This document shows, one piece after another, positions 39,501 through 42,600 of a DNA stretch of 64,000 bases; position 1 is the first letter of the stretch; every line of letters begins with the position of its first letter. Location of the stretch: the NCBI RefSeq assembly GCF_020181035.1, contig NZ_JAIQYY010000016.1:62001-126000 (forward strand), given 5' to 3'. The notes beneath the pieces are model-generated. The model was given only the letters and a program-made list of their open reading frames with translations. It was not told the DNA's origin and did not search any database. Position numbers and translations under genes: made by a program. The DNA is from Streptomyces sp. CoH27. Lineage in GTDB: Bacteria; Actinomycetota; Actinomycetes; Streptomycetales; Streptomycetaceae.

Positions 39501-39608
39501 GCGGACCTGATCGCGAGATTGGAAGCACGTTTCGCGGCCGGCGAGCTGTCCGCCACGGAAGTGCTGGACCTGCTCGATGCAGAGCTGGCCACGAAGGAGC
39601 GACGATGA
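15543..39608 (+). CDS. Giant trans-AT hybrid PKS-NRPS-PKS, five modules
   Basis: 8021-aa cytoplasmic assembly-line enzyme. Domain order: N-terminal docking helix (MDDKRALLLKLLASVQQ); KS1, serine-less ACP-like insert, KR1, C-MT1, ACP; C, A (glycine code), T; KS2, DH, KR2, ACP; KS3, DH-like domain without Asp, ACP, C-MT2, KR3, ACP; KS4 (non-elongating) directly followed by KS5, then KR with altered active site, ACP; C-terminal docking helix (LIARLEARFAAGELSATEVL). No module has an acyltransferase, so malonyl comes in trans from the AT protein at 58742. The post-KS linkers (GRE/LPTYPFARxRYW type) are those of trans-AT synthases. The start ATG at 15543 follows GAAGG. The stop overlaps the next PKS start by four bases. 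Order and content resemble OzmH of the oxazolomycin pathway as I recall it. Confidence 0.95.
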   Translation: MDDKRALLLKLLASVQQTAAPGAEVEGIAVIGLAGRFPGAATAEDLWRNVLHGRNCIGEVPADRWAADEHYHPDGADGRSYSKWAGWLADVDRFDPLLFQISPSDAEEMDPQERLFLETAWATAEDAGYAPRGLAGTGPVGVFAGVMNNDYEWLAGRADAFGLRTNARAPHWSISNRVSYALDLRGPSMTVDTACSASLTAIHLACESLRRGECRTALAGGVNLILHPEHLGMLADRRMISRGDRCRSFGAHADGFVDGEGVGAVLLKPLRAAEADGDRIYAVLKGSAINSGGRTSGYTVPSPQAQAEVIRAALRRSGVDPRTVTYVEAHGTGTPLGDPIEIAGLRDGLLGAGPAEDRPACAIGSVKSNIGHLESAAGIAGLAKVLMQLRHGMLPPSLHSARLNPDIDLSGTPFRVQQEAAPWPRPVLRDDDGREREFPRRAGISSFGGGGANAHLIVEEYRGEPAAAPEHDGPELVVLSALDEERLRTYAGQLADFLDGRPADGMSLAQSARTAAEVLRVRPQDLDPDTPLADYGCSPAQLAVLSERLGLERTVPGTASLRDLAPGAAVDLALADVAHTLRVGREQLDVRLAFPARDLAELRTVLRAVARGTETGVELHDAGAARRTAEPDADERLARALADGDLRTAARLWTHGARAPWPVTGARRVGLPTYPFARGRYWLPVPDAARLAAPTALHTRSGTETATQAPAAPAGTDVGERVAVAASSVRAGVVRATVPADAGQAVGGPAAGVSAGVDVRQAVAGPGALAGAGVGPVAVADDAGQDVAVDASSEGRREMRVLQPVWCPEELTSAGVAGPDRGAVAVLTGGEPGALAEALLRRHPGARLIRLDRDDPAVLLTEPVAHLYHLGAMRRPGDLDTGVRDGVLALFATQAAAARLTVVTEGAHQDTPSAAALLGFVQVLAAERPDLDITCVDVQDTDPGQALAAILAEPAHPAGRAVLLRGGRRYVRQLVDSPLPRPDRSPYRQGGTYLLLGGTGGIGRVLSEDLARRFRANLVWISRGALGPEQQRSIARVREAGGEVLHLTADAADPGALRAAVAKAREHFGALHGVFHTAMTFNASTLAELDAAGLRAALAAKVDGSVALAEALDGEPLDFLVFFSSVGSFVSAAGNAAYVAASAFQDAYGRQLAATRPYPVHVVNWGYWGQVGSGAQPGLREVFQRADIDAFPVHEGLDALERVLVHGPVQILPIRAGRRALEALGYRPSELARRLGRPAPADPGATAVLRGYDRLAALCDRALLGVYRRMGAPLRPGERHDVAALADRLGILPKYRRLHRALLNVLADAGQVAVRGDAVEVLPAADGGGPDDWERELDGIAADHPDIAATVTLTRLFLRSYPEVLRGEVGATEVMFPDASMDLVQDFYRGNPLTDSFNELVAHAVAEYARPRLSGPARTERLRVVELGAGTGATTERVLPVLREVPGAEYVFTDISPQFLDAAEQRFADTFPFVVFRTLNLERPLADQGFTPGMADVVVATNVVHATSDLRRTLRTARELLRPGGRLVLNELTAVRSSITVTGGVLEGWWAFTDAGLRIPDAPLAAAATWQRLVLEEGFADAAVLDRGLPLGQHVIVAQTAELTAPADPAPAAPATRPAPSAARPAGGTLLPRLAEIVERTLKLEASLDTERPLSDYGFDSLSGMKVAAAIEESLGIRVPLRDLLLHPTLRDLADSLEPPTASDPTSAPPASASAAEVQAPGLASDTASQPSAPVPGAEVQAFASASAAVEQAPGPASGAAPQLPAPAPGAEVQAVVREFPLSAGQRALAVIEGTRPGTYAYNLPLAFRLEPDTDLAVLQAALQALVDRHEQLRARVTGDRQRIEPGLRLPFTHRRLDTDEEAALREEARLLAREPFDLAAGPLVRAAVLTPPDGRHVLVLVFHHIVFDGVSIAVFLRELSAFYRGTPPAGHPERSYADFVAWQQRLAASERGERLRAYWLRRLAGDRPELRFPWDRPRPAVPGGRGASVEGRLDGSLVRRAKRLADEEGTSLFCVLLAAYTALLHRYCGQDRLDVGTPVTGRPSPEYADVVGYFVNMVVLRCDIAPEQDFRSLLRSVRDTVLDALEHGDHPLLTLAQDLRAQRLFDTAFYFQNWADTGTGTAPVTGVFPGVHQEGEFDLTLEVVEEQDGARYCLKYDPDLLDEDTARRFGAHFEALAGAALAEPGATLDRLSLRTPAERRRDGEQVRRARRTWPADALLPELFAAQARRTPDAVAASDAGTELTYRRLLERVEELAARLRRHGVRPGRTVGVLVDRSVDMLAALLGVLTAGGAYVPLDPGYPEDRLRYMAEDAGLHLLLTGSGTQPPLGVPVLRLDEPAEETSAPTVGPDAEAGPAVRSRGPVPDDPAYVIYTSGSTGRPKGVQVPHRALANLLLSTAEEPGLSAGDHLLALTTVCFDIAALELFLPLITGARVEIVPAEVARDGVLLRRLLENSPATVMQATPATWKMLLAAGWRGSPGLKALCGGEALDQDTAERLLARTGEVWNMFGPTETTIWSSVGRLVPGERVTIGHPIANTTLHVLDARRRPVPTGVPGELYIGGAGLATGYLGRPELTEERFVTVDGERRYRTGDLVRALPDGRIEYLGRLDTQVKVRGFRIEPGEVEAVLRARPGVREAAVVSRPVGGDNALYAFVVPADDAPLPRREDLGTWLPDYLVPDVLVSVPALPYTLNGKVDRGTLRDAPLERLRAAQQPERPAAPAAPAFARPVPTGARTPAIGAHDLARLVAELLDMDAEQVAYDVPLGELGMNSVSFTALSTRLTEQYGVEVLPTLFYRHPTVAAVAAHLATDTQAPGNQPAALESVGATSVGDVSGAPLPVGGSGSPGSPDGAVRDIAIVGMAARLPGSADLAEFWDHLVQGHDLVGEIPAERWDWRAHADVSRSRWGGFVSGVDRFDAAFFGISPREAELMDPQQRLLLEVVWSALEDAGYRPCDLRGRRVGVFIGTTNSDYAQLQRATGHAVEAHSLTGAAQSVIPNRISYVLDLRGPSLAVDTACSSSLTAVHQAVTALRDGSCDLAIAGGVSLILDPGLYAALSRGEMLSPDGRCKAFDASANGYVRGEGVGVVVLRDLAAARRDGDRVAAVVKATAVNHGGRTTSLTAPNPDAQADLLERAYRAAGVDPGTVGYIEAHGTGTELGDPIEVTGLTEAFSRLGRTARPGAPVCGIGSVKTNIGHLEAAAGIAGLLKVVLALRHRTLPASLHFRERNPYVRLDESPFEVVDSTRPWPAPTDTDGRPQPRRAGVSSFGFGGAGAHVVLEEAPGTPDTLDTPGGGAEDQPEREDLYVLSARTERALRERARRLAAFVRRERPALADVAHTLRVGREGMPERIAFVARDRAGLLRVLDACAEGRTEPGVLRGDARTARRGTSAVSGTAWRDFVRALATERDLPALAELWTEGEDIDWSALPPARRIALPAYPFEPVRHWLDAPGDAAARHTADDEGGLLDENVSTFGSTAFVRRLTGTEFYLTDHRVGDDLVLPGVLYLELARQAGERAHGRARVRRVEDVVWAAPLTLPPGRHQELRVTVAPSGEFEIAGEHPHAHGRLVLDDLDEREAGGTGAPAPLDVAALRARCRDSRTPEECYARFTGVGFHYGPAFRVLTELRLGDGEALAVLRRPGLAQRFAFHPSLLDGALQTAGWLADGSTPQLPYAIGAVRLFAPDPAADWPEICLVHAVAGERGPDGQAFDITLAAEDGTPLARIERFVLRPVPGGARQTHAFEPVWQEAADEPATAHGEVTRLVILGTGDGRAEALQAELAALAPEWDIRTGDPEGASHLVHLAGGSDLDEALHSGFHRALAVCRARIAGRGGALRYLYVHDDEPGATGAAHAALDAFARSVGQEHPGIRMSVVARTGGTGSPRDLAGLVRAELLSGARPELRRDGRRRLTRAWRPLDLPAPAVSPFAREGAHLITGGSGRLGLHVARRIAARHPGAGIVLVSRSEPAGPLPDGWLHVRADVTVPADVARAVRAARDRFGRVAGVVHAAGTLRDALLLHKSDADAEAVLAPKVRGTVLLDEATRGDEPGYFVVFGSTAAVFGNTGQTDYAFANSFLAHYLQRRPGPGLAVDWSLWQDGGMTLGAEGRRAMRRAFGMEPLRTEAALDALEAALARGTTRVLLTAGDAARIGAALRRADAAPEPVPPAPAAAPAAPAEPAESGGDLRAGAVEFLRRLLAQELKTAAEDIAEDEPFDHYGVDSLLVLSLTRRLEEHFGPLPKTLFFEYVTTRELAGHLAEEHAEPLRALLGADRAGEPAPAAPVARALPAEAPRTATVQAAIPSRHDRDDIVIVGVAGRYPEADDLGEFWRNLRAGRDCVEEVPRERWDHDRFYDPDPDTPGKTYGKWGGWLSDVESFDPMFFRMSKAEADHIDPQERLFLQTVWHLLEDAGTSRAALSDRRTGVFVGLMYGHYQLYGVEEALRGTGAATSSSYASVANRVSYFYGFDGPSIALDTMCSSSLTALHLACAAIRAGDCDVAVAGGVNVSSHPLKYLQLAKGGFLSTDGRCRSFGADGDGYVPAEGVGAVLLKRRSAAEADGDRILAVVRASAVNHGGAGKGYSVPNPRAQAVVIGDALDRAGLTPAELDYLEAHGTGTALGDPVEIAGLARAFKGHDLRDVRIPIGSVKSVIGHAEAAAGMAALTKVLLQLRHGELVPSLHAERLNPELGLDATPFHIQRDLAPWAPRRDATGRPLPRTAAVSAFGAGGSNAHVILEEYVPTEQADRDEAPYVCVLSAKDADRLTAYTERIAGFLRGEGRDTPPGRLARTLQSREPMPHRLAVVFDTVDDLLKALDAQLSGAASPQVRTGVAVRPAAPPADRTPHELAAAWVRGSDVHWPQDGPPVAVPGYPFARERCWVPAAASVRAASVRAAAVVPPLPEGELVHETVLSARTPVIAGHRVQGRALLPALAYCDLVARVFAEHGLPVDRLTLRDLTVVQPLDTTDAPVTARIHCAPAGSGRWRVTVTDGLGGVRATAEAVAGDPSHFTGRLTTRPHGPARPLSEVYDRDAANGQVYSGAVRAEGSFRQDAGQLVADLAAPPGDGHLAHPALLLGAAVAAGALLDTEGRAYLPLHIASFRTAGPLTGRRTVRVRRDAVERRGEIIRLSLDFFDEEGRQVAELSGLSSKAVRSTPTGPAGAAGQGSAPGTGEAGTDPAGTVGVAEDLLRGLLADALGREPREIPVTAGYYELGLESVQVLALVEDLGTALGRTLPPTLLFEFPTVRDLAVHLAGEYSDSLPTTAAPAPAPASASDPGPAPASDPGPAPASDPGPAPVSGLDRLRAGVVVPPAVVPGLLSAEELDLLVAGQVFGRLSVAGAFADGAVTTLARLADRLSVQDAYRRWLEEAVRMLTAAGLLRAHADGTLEPVAHGAYDDSGWRAVRERCAADPYWNAQLSLVEECVDRLPEILSGALAATDVLFPGGSMAKLTAVYQGNPVADRLNEVVAEVTATAVRQRRAAEPTQPVRLAEVGAGTGGTTAVVLPRLDADAAHLAYWYTDLSPAFLDQAERRFGAGRPYLRYGRWDVEQPGAGERLTGGGLDVIVATNVLHATSDIRRVLGNLAAALRPGGLLVVNEITRKSAVLTLTFGLLDGWWRYDDSEVRTPGAPILTGARWQEVLRDAGFAEVWRPVAEPDAFGEVFVAQRLDETAPPPGTRLLGRTWEPAGTRPGRAPAAVAVLGPADPARRLAAGLPGAVAVGSAAELDDRFDALVDLGGTDLDQWLPALQRMAGRPATLLGVGTGDARAGLYRMLGHEYRRLRSRYLEADPADPRLAGLVARELADTGDEVEVTYLDGVRHRAALTELPAAPGAPVRFPADEVLLITGGTRGIGLALAGHAVDRWGARTVVLTGREQLPPQEEWDRYDDATPLGRKLGALRALERELAGKGGRLRVLSLPLGTDTAAVAGALARLRRDLGPIGGVLHAAGLVDRDNLAFVGKPVDAVRAVLAPKTAGVDALVDAVAGEPLRFFVLFSSVASLVPAAAVGQSDYAMANAHLDAVARRRPHGLPLVSVAWPSWQGVGMGTERPGPGYRATGLGELSAEQGLRLLDHILATGAGPVVLPAVVDERWSPRLLTTRAGDGAVPDAQATRPAAGTAGAPALTGDLASARAAAASWILDQLAELVGYDRERLSADVPIADYGTDSIMTVQILRRVGDRLGVEPAPDALVEQPSVDAFTTWLATSHGPELLTAFGPAAGTLSASATGGPSVSVAGGSSVSAMGEPSASAAGDLSASALGERPVSVAGGASASALGEPSASATGELSVFAAGEPSGFGAGRVVAADGAVGGGRGVAAVSEGAGDGASDHEAGDIAVIGMSGRFPGAPDLDGYWRLLAEGRSALGPVPPGRWRDGEGLMAGLLDLDGFDPAHFHLSDADATAMDPQALLLLEETLFALCDAGYRPEEVKGRDIGVYVGGRSRHHPSRTVLDRSRNPVVAIGQNYLAANLSHHFDLRGPGVVVDTACSSALVALQQAVQALRSGDIEAAVVAGVGLLPDAGGHRLFGRRGLLNTGPEFHVFDRRAGGLTPAEGVGVLLLRPLAAARAAGDRVHAVIKAVAVNNDGRTAGPATPNPAAQRSVMLRALSRAGVRPEDVTHIETNAAGSAVPDLIELKAIADVYRPVGTASAPCYLGSVKPNIGHPQCAEGVAGLIKTVLMLRNRRITPFLSGEQPPEHFDFDAVPLRFARAALPWPDGAPLIAAVSSFADGGTNAHAVLAGYDGPAGRRPLERPQLRRRRLPAAHVERFAVIGMAGHYPGAAGLAAFWENLKAGRDTVREVPAERWADPAGDGTSCWGGFLDDVDRFDAAFFRISPQEAEITDPQERWFLRTCWEAIEDAGYTPAGLAAARGAHRRRAVGVFAGAMHKDYTLVGAEAATPVPLSLNQGQIANRVSFVCDFHGPSLTVDTLCSSSLTAVHLAVQSLRRGECDVAIAGGVNLSLHPGKYRTYGMVGMHSSDGRCRSFGEGGDGYVSAEGVGAVVLKPLADAEADGDHIYAVVSGSAVNHVGAVSGFSVPSPVGQADVIAAALADAGADARSIGYVEAHGTGTALGDPVEVRGLVTAFARGTRDTGFCALGSVKSNIGHAESAAGIAGLTKVALQLHHRTLVPSLHAETPNRLLDLDSTPFRLQRETADWPAPPEGPRRAGLSSFGATGAGAHLVLEEYVPAERPAARPASPAEPDRPVVVPLSARDEDRLREMAARLRDTLAAPGAPSLADTAHTLQVGRTEFPVRVAFVEHDTERLLARLDDFARHGIRPGLSGTPLHDTARHWTEGTPTVWPAPAHPHRVSLPTYPFTGARYWVPAPAPVPVHGPATATTAPGEAEGNPPTSTGTEGHTTGTAGEWRRPASASAVSDPAVAVPAAAEWRRPAAVVVGGEPGVVGSVPEVVPVVPPAGLLSVPRWVEAASAGGGSGGGGRVLVLADAGGGPLAEALVRHHRQAGAEVAVRSLDGPYDVAGGRPDRVHVVVGNDAAHAGTGTGASAESAVLRLVRALADGAPDGRTDLFLVTHDTHSVAGEPSGTRGAGLAGLAYFLARDGRRFAVRNLDVSAADLTGPDAPAALAAAVAAEPAAGDGELIALRGGRRHRQQVRPVTPAEAADPALAGIRPGGHYVVVGGTGFVGRTIGRHLVDRYDAKVVFVGRRAADDPAVRAALADGRIGYVRGDVTDARQAREALDAARGLLGDIHGVLFAGATRITGAPVGVAELGEEEFRAHFDVKAVGARHVFEAVADQPLDFLCYFSSAQAFAFGGAGTHPAYAAGITYADAFTRAVGRTARFPVGVVNWGAWRSSFGEAARNFPMLGFLADDEGAACFDTAVRLLRAGRHRQVVAMRAPAGRAGDPAGTGRGEAAAPAGAPRPAPAAADRRPGIERLLVERLARTLRVTPGELSPSVAFADLGVDSITGAAFVTEIAEELGVDVNAGALYEFPSVERLSGHLAELSAAREPDPPTGDATPAGAAQDAPPGAAGTEVPADLIARLEARFAAGELSATEVLDLLDAELATKERR
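15600..20650 (+). other. PKS module 1: KS-(ACP-like)-KR-MT-ACP
   Basis: KS1 (residues ~25-461) is complete: Cys195 in DTACSAS, His330 in EAHGTGT, His372 in NIGH. Between KS and the LPTYPFARGRYW linker lies an ACP-like segment (~506-575) with YGCSP where a carrier has GxDS. KR1 (~990-1224) has LLLGGTGGIG and Tyr1138, but YVAAS instead of YxxxN. The methyltransferase (~1270-1600) has VVELGAGTGATTERVL. The ACP carries Ser1661 in DYGFDSL. Together they would give an alpha-methylated (possibly gem-dimethyl) beta-hydroxyacyl group just before glycine addition, as in oxazolomycin. Confidence 0.85.
20870..23990 (+). other. NRPS module 2: C-A(Gly)-T
   Basis: The condensation domain has an intact catalytic motif HHIVFDG (His1904, His1905, Asp1908). 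The adenylation domain has A3 YTSGSTGRPKG (~2373) and A4 FDIAALELF (~2419). Reading the specificity positions by eye gives D-I-L-Q-L-G-M-I-W-K, a glycine code. The carrier has Ser2773 in LGMNSVSF. This inserts glycine as the amide link between two polyketide halves. Confidence 0.85.
24100..28370 (+). other. PKS module 3: KS-DH-KR-ACP
   Basis: KS2 (Cys3018 in DTACSSS, EAHGTGT and NIGH present) follows the glycine carrier, so it extends an aminoacyl chain. The dehydratase has His3494 in HRVGDDLVLP, where the usual Gly is Asp, and the second catalytic Asp3655 in HPSLLDGALQ. KR2 has ITGGSGRLG and Tyr4070 in DYAFAN. The ACP has Ser4221 in HYGVDSL. Expected product is an alkene next to the glycine CH2. 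Confidence 0.83.
28440..34190 (+). other. PKS module 4: KS-DH-like-ACP-MT-KR-ACP
   Basis: KS3 is intact (Cys4476 in DTMCSSS). The double-hotdog domain has His4918 in HRVQGRALLP, but its second motif reads HPALLLGAAVA, with Leu5072 where the catalytic Asp should be. An ACP (Ser5213 in LGLES), a methyltransferase (AEVGAGTGGTTAVVL, ~5485), KR3 (ITGGTRGIG, ~5838; Tyr6008 in DYAMAN) and a second ACP (Ser6163 in DYGTDS) follow. The ACP-before-KR order is known in leinamycin and oxazolomycin synthases. Low-complexity repeats join the ACPs to their neighbours. Confidence 0.83.
31353..31424 (+). repeat. 24-bp tandem repeat encoding SDPGPAPA, 3 copies
   Basis: Three consecutive 24-bp units encode Ser-Asp-Pro-Gly-Pro-Ala-Pro-Ala/Val between the first ACP and the methyltransferase of module 4. 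The repeats form a flexible inter-domain linker, and the near-identity at DNA level points to recent slippage or duplication. Confidence 0.85.
34197..34412 (+). repeat. 24-bp degenerate tandem repeat, 9 copies, coding linker
   Basis: Nine in-frame 24-bp units encode octapeptides of the pattern Ser-(Ala/Val)-Ser-(Ala/Val)-x-Gly-(Glu/Gly)-Pro-like, between the last ACP of module 4 and KS4. The unit length keeps the frame at any copy number. It is a linker and not CRISPR: no spacers, and coding phase is preserved. Confidence 0.85.
34510..39608 (+). other. PKS module 5: tandem KS0-KS, KR-like, ACP, docking
   Basis: KS4 has Cys6481 in DTACSSA and His6656 in NIGHPQ, but EAHGTGT is replaced by ETNAAGS (Asn6616 for His), so it should not elongate. 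KS5 begins after only ~35 residues (FAVIGMAGHYPG) and is complete (Cys6923 in DTLCSSS, EAHGTGT, NIGH). The KR has VVGGTGFVGR and Tyr7771, but the YxxxN Asn is Ile7775. The ACP has Ser7915 in LGVDS. The last ~35 residues form a helical docking segment for the next protein. Confidence 0.83.
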
Positions 39609-42600
39609 GCAGCAGCACGAACGTCCGGGACATCCTCGACGGGTACGCCCGAGGAGCCGTCGACGCCGCGCAGGCGCGCAGCCTGCTGGCCGCCGGCCGC
39701 CCGGCTCCGGCCGCCGAACCCCCGCCCGCCGGCCCGGACCCCGCCCGGCCGCTGGACATCGCGGTGATCGGCATGGCCGGTCAGTTCCCCGGGGCGCCCG
39801 ACATCCGCACCCTGTGGCACAACCTCACCGAGGGCCTGGTCTCCTACGGGGAGCTGCCGGAGCATTACCGCGCGGGCGACGGCCCCGGTACCTACCGCTG
39901 GGGCGGAGCGCTCGCCGAACGGGACTGCTTCGACCCGGAGTTCTTCGGCATCCGGCCGCACGAGGCCGACCTGATGAGCCATCACCAGCGGCTGCTGCTC
40001 CAGGAGAGCTGGCACGCCCTGGAGGACGCCGCACTGGACCCCAGGGCGCTGGCCGGTTCGCGCACCGGCCTCTTCATCGGCGCCGAACCCACCGGCTACC
40101 CGCACGAGTCGTTCGTCGGCGCCTCGGACGCGCTCGTGGCGTCGCGGCTGTCGTACTTCCTCGACCTGCGCGGCAGCGCCCTGGTGGTCAACACGGCCTG
40201 CTCCTCCTCCCTGGCCGCCGTGCACCTCGCCTGCCAGAGCCTGCGCTCCGGCGAGTCCTCCCTCGCCCTGGCCGGCGGCGTCAACGCGGGCCTGGACGCG
40301 CGCGGCCTCGACGTGCTCGTCGACAGCGGCGCCATGTCGCCCACCGGCGCCTGCCGCACCTTCGACGCCGACGCCGACGGCACGGTCTACTCCGAGGCGG
40401 TCGCGGTCGTCGTCCTCAAGCGGCTGGCGGACGCGGTGGCCGACGGCGACCACGTCTACGGCGTGATCAGGGCGACCGGCCTGAACCAGGACGGGGCCAG
40501 CAACGGCATCACCGCGCCGAACGGCGCCGCGCAGGAGGACCTGGTCCTCGACGTCTACCGGAGCCACGGCATCCAGGCCGAGCGCATCGGATACGTCGAG
40601 GCACACGGCACCGGCACCGCCCTCGGCGACCCGGTCGAGGCCAACGCGCTGGTGCGGGCCTTCCGGAAGCTGACGGACGCCCGCGGCTTCTGCACCGTCG
40701 GCAGCGTCAAGTCGTACATCGGGCACACCGGCGCGCCCGCGGGCGTGGTCGGCCTGATCAAGGTGCTGCTGTCCATGCGGTACGGCCTGCTGCCCGGCAT
40801 GCCCACGCTGCGCCGCCTCAACCCGCTGATCGGCTTCGCGGACTCCGCGTTCGTGCCCGACCAGGAGCCCCGGCCCTGGCGGTCGTCCACCGGGGCTCCG
40901 CTGATGGCCGCCGTCAACTCCTTCGGACACAGCGGGACCAACGCCCACCTGGTGGTCGAGCAGTACGTGCCGGCCGCCGCGTCGCCCGCAGAGGACGACG
41001 GCGCCGCGCACCTGGTCCCGCTGTCCGCGCTCGACACCGGTCGGCTGCGCGCCCTGGCCCGCGCCCTGGCGGACCACCTGGCCACGCCACCGGCTCCCGG
41101 GCCCGCCCCGCGCCCCGCGGCCGGCGAGCGGATGCGCGCGGTGGTCGCGGAGGTCCTGGACGTCGCCGCGCAGGACGTCGCCCTCGACGAGCGGCTGAAC
41201 TCCTACGGCGTCCTGCCGGAGCAACTCGCCAGGATCGCCGACGCACTGGAGACGGCCACCGGCTTCCGGCCGGACGCGGGCGCGCTGCACGAGGGCACCA
41301 CGGTCGCCGAGCTGAGCAGGCTGGCGGCTGAGCACATCGCCGAGCACACGGCGGCCGACGGGCCGGCCGGCGCCCCGGCCGAACGCGAGCCGGGCGGCGG
41401 TGCCACCGTGCCCCGCCCGCCGCGGCTCGCCGACATCGCCCGCACCTTGCAGCTGGGCCGGGCGGCGCTGCCGGTACGGGCCGCCCTCGTGGTGCGGGAC
41501 CTCGACGAGCTGGGCGCCGGGCTGCGGGCCCTCGCCGACGGCCGGGAGCTGCCGGCCAACTGCTGGATCGGCGAGGCCGGCCGGCCCGGCGACGTGATCC
41601 GGCTGTTCGACGAGGACGAGCTGCGCGAGGCCGTGGACAAGTGGCTGGACCGGGGCAAGCTCGCCCGGGTCGCCGAACTCTGGGTCAGCGGAGGCCCGGT
41701 CGACTGGCGCCGCCTGTACGGTGCCGGCCCGGTTCCCCGTATCCCTCTGCCGGGCTACCCCTTCGCCCGACACCACCACGGCCTCGCCACCACCGCCCCG
41801 GCCCCGCTGCCGGCGTCCACCCCCGCCGACGACTCCGCACCGGGCAAGCTCGCGGCCGCGACAGGATCCGCGTCCAGGCCGGCCGCGCCCACCGAGCCCA
41901 CGCCCGTCGCCGCCTCGGCAGCGGTCGCGGAGAACTCCGTGCAGGGCGCGGCGGAGTCCGCCGAGGAATCGGCAACGGGCACGTCCGGGGCCGTGGCGGC
42001 CACCGGGACCGTCACCGGGACCGGCGTCGGGCAGCCGTCCGTACCCGCGCAGGGACGACCGGCCGAACGGCCCGCCATGCCGGACGCGGTCGCGACCGCG
42101 TCCGTCGGCGTGCCCGAGCGGCTCGACCGGGCGATGGCGGAGCGGCTGGTCCGGATGGCCGCCGATCTGGTCGGAGTGCCGGCGGACACGGTCGACGCCC
42201 GCGAGCAGCTCGACCGCTACGGCATCGACTCCGTCACCCGTACCCGCCTCAACCACCAGCTCTCCGAGGCGTTCCCGGACGCCTCCCGGACGCTGTTCTT
42301 CGAGTACCCGAAGGCCGAAGGCGTGGCCGCCCACCTGGCCGAGCGGTTCCCCGGCGCCTGCCGTACCTTCCTCGGCTGGGACGGCACCGGGTCCGAGCCG
42401 GCCATGTCCGTTCCCGCGCAGGCGGTGGCCGTCGTACCCGAACCCGCCCCGGCGGGCACCGGCGCGGCGGTGCCCGCCGGGTCCGGGCCCACGGCCCCCG
42501 GGGCGGTCCCCGTACCGTCCGCCCCCAGGCAGGAGCAGGAGCAGGAGCCGGAGGGCGCCGACGACCTGGACGGCATCGCCGTCATCGGGATGAGCGGGCG

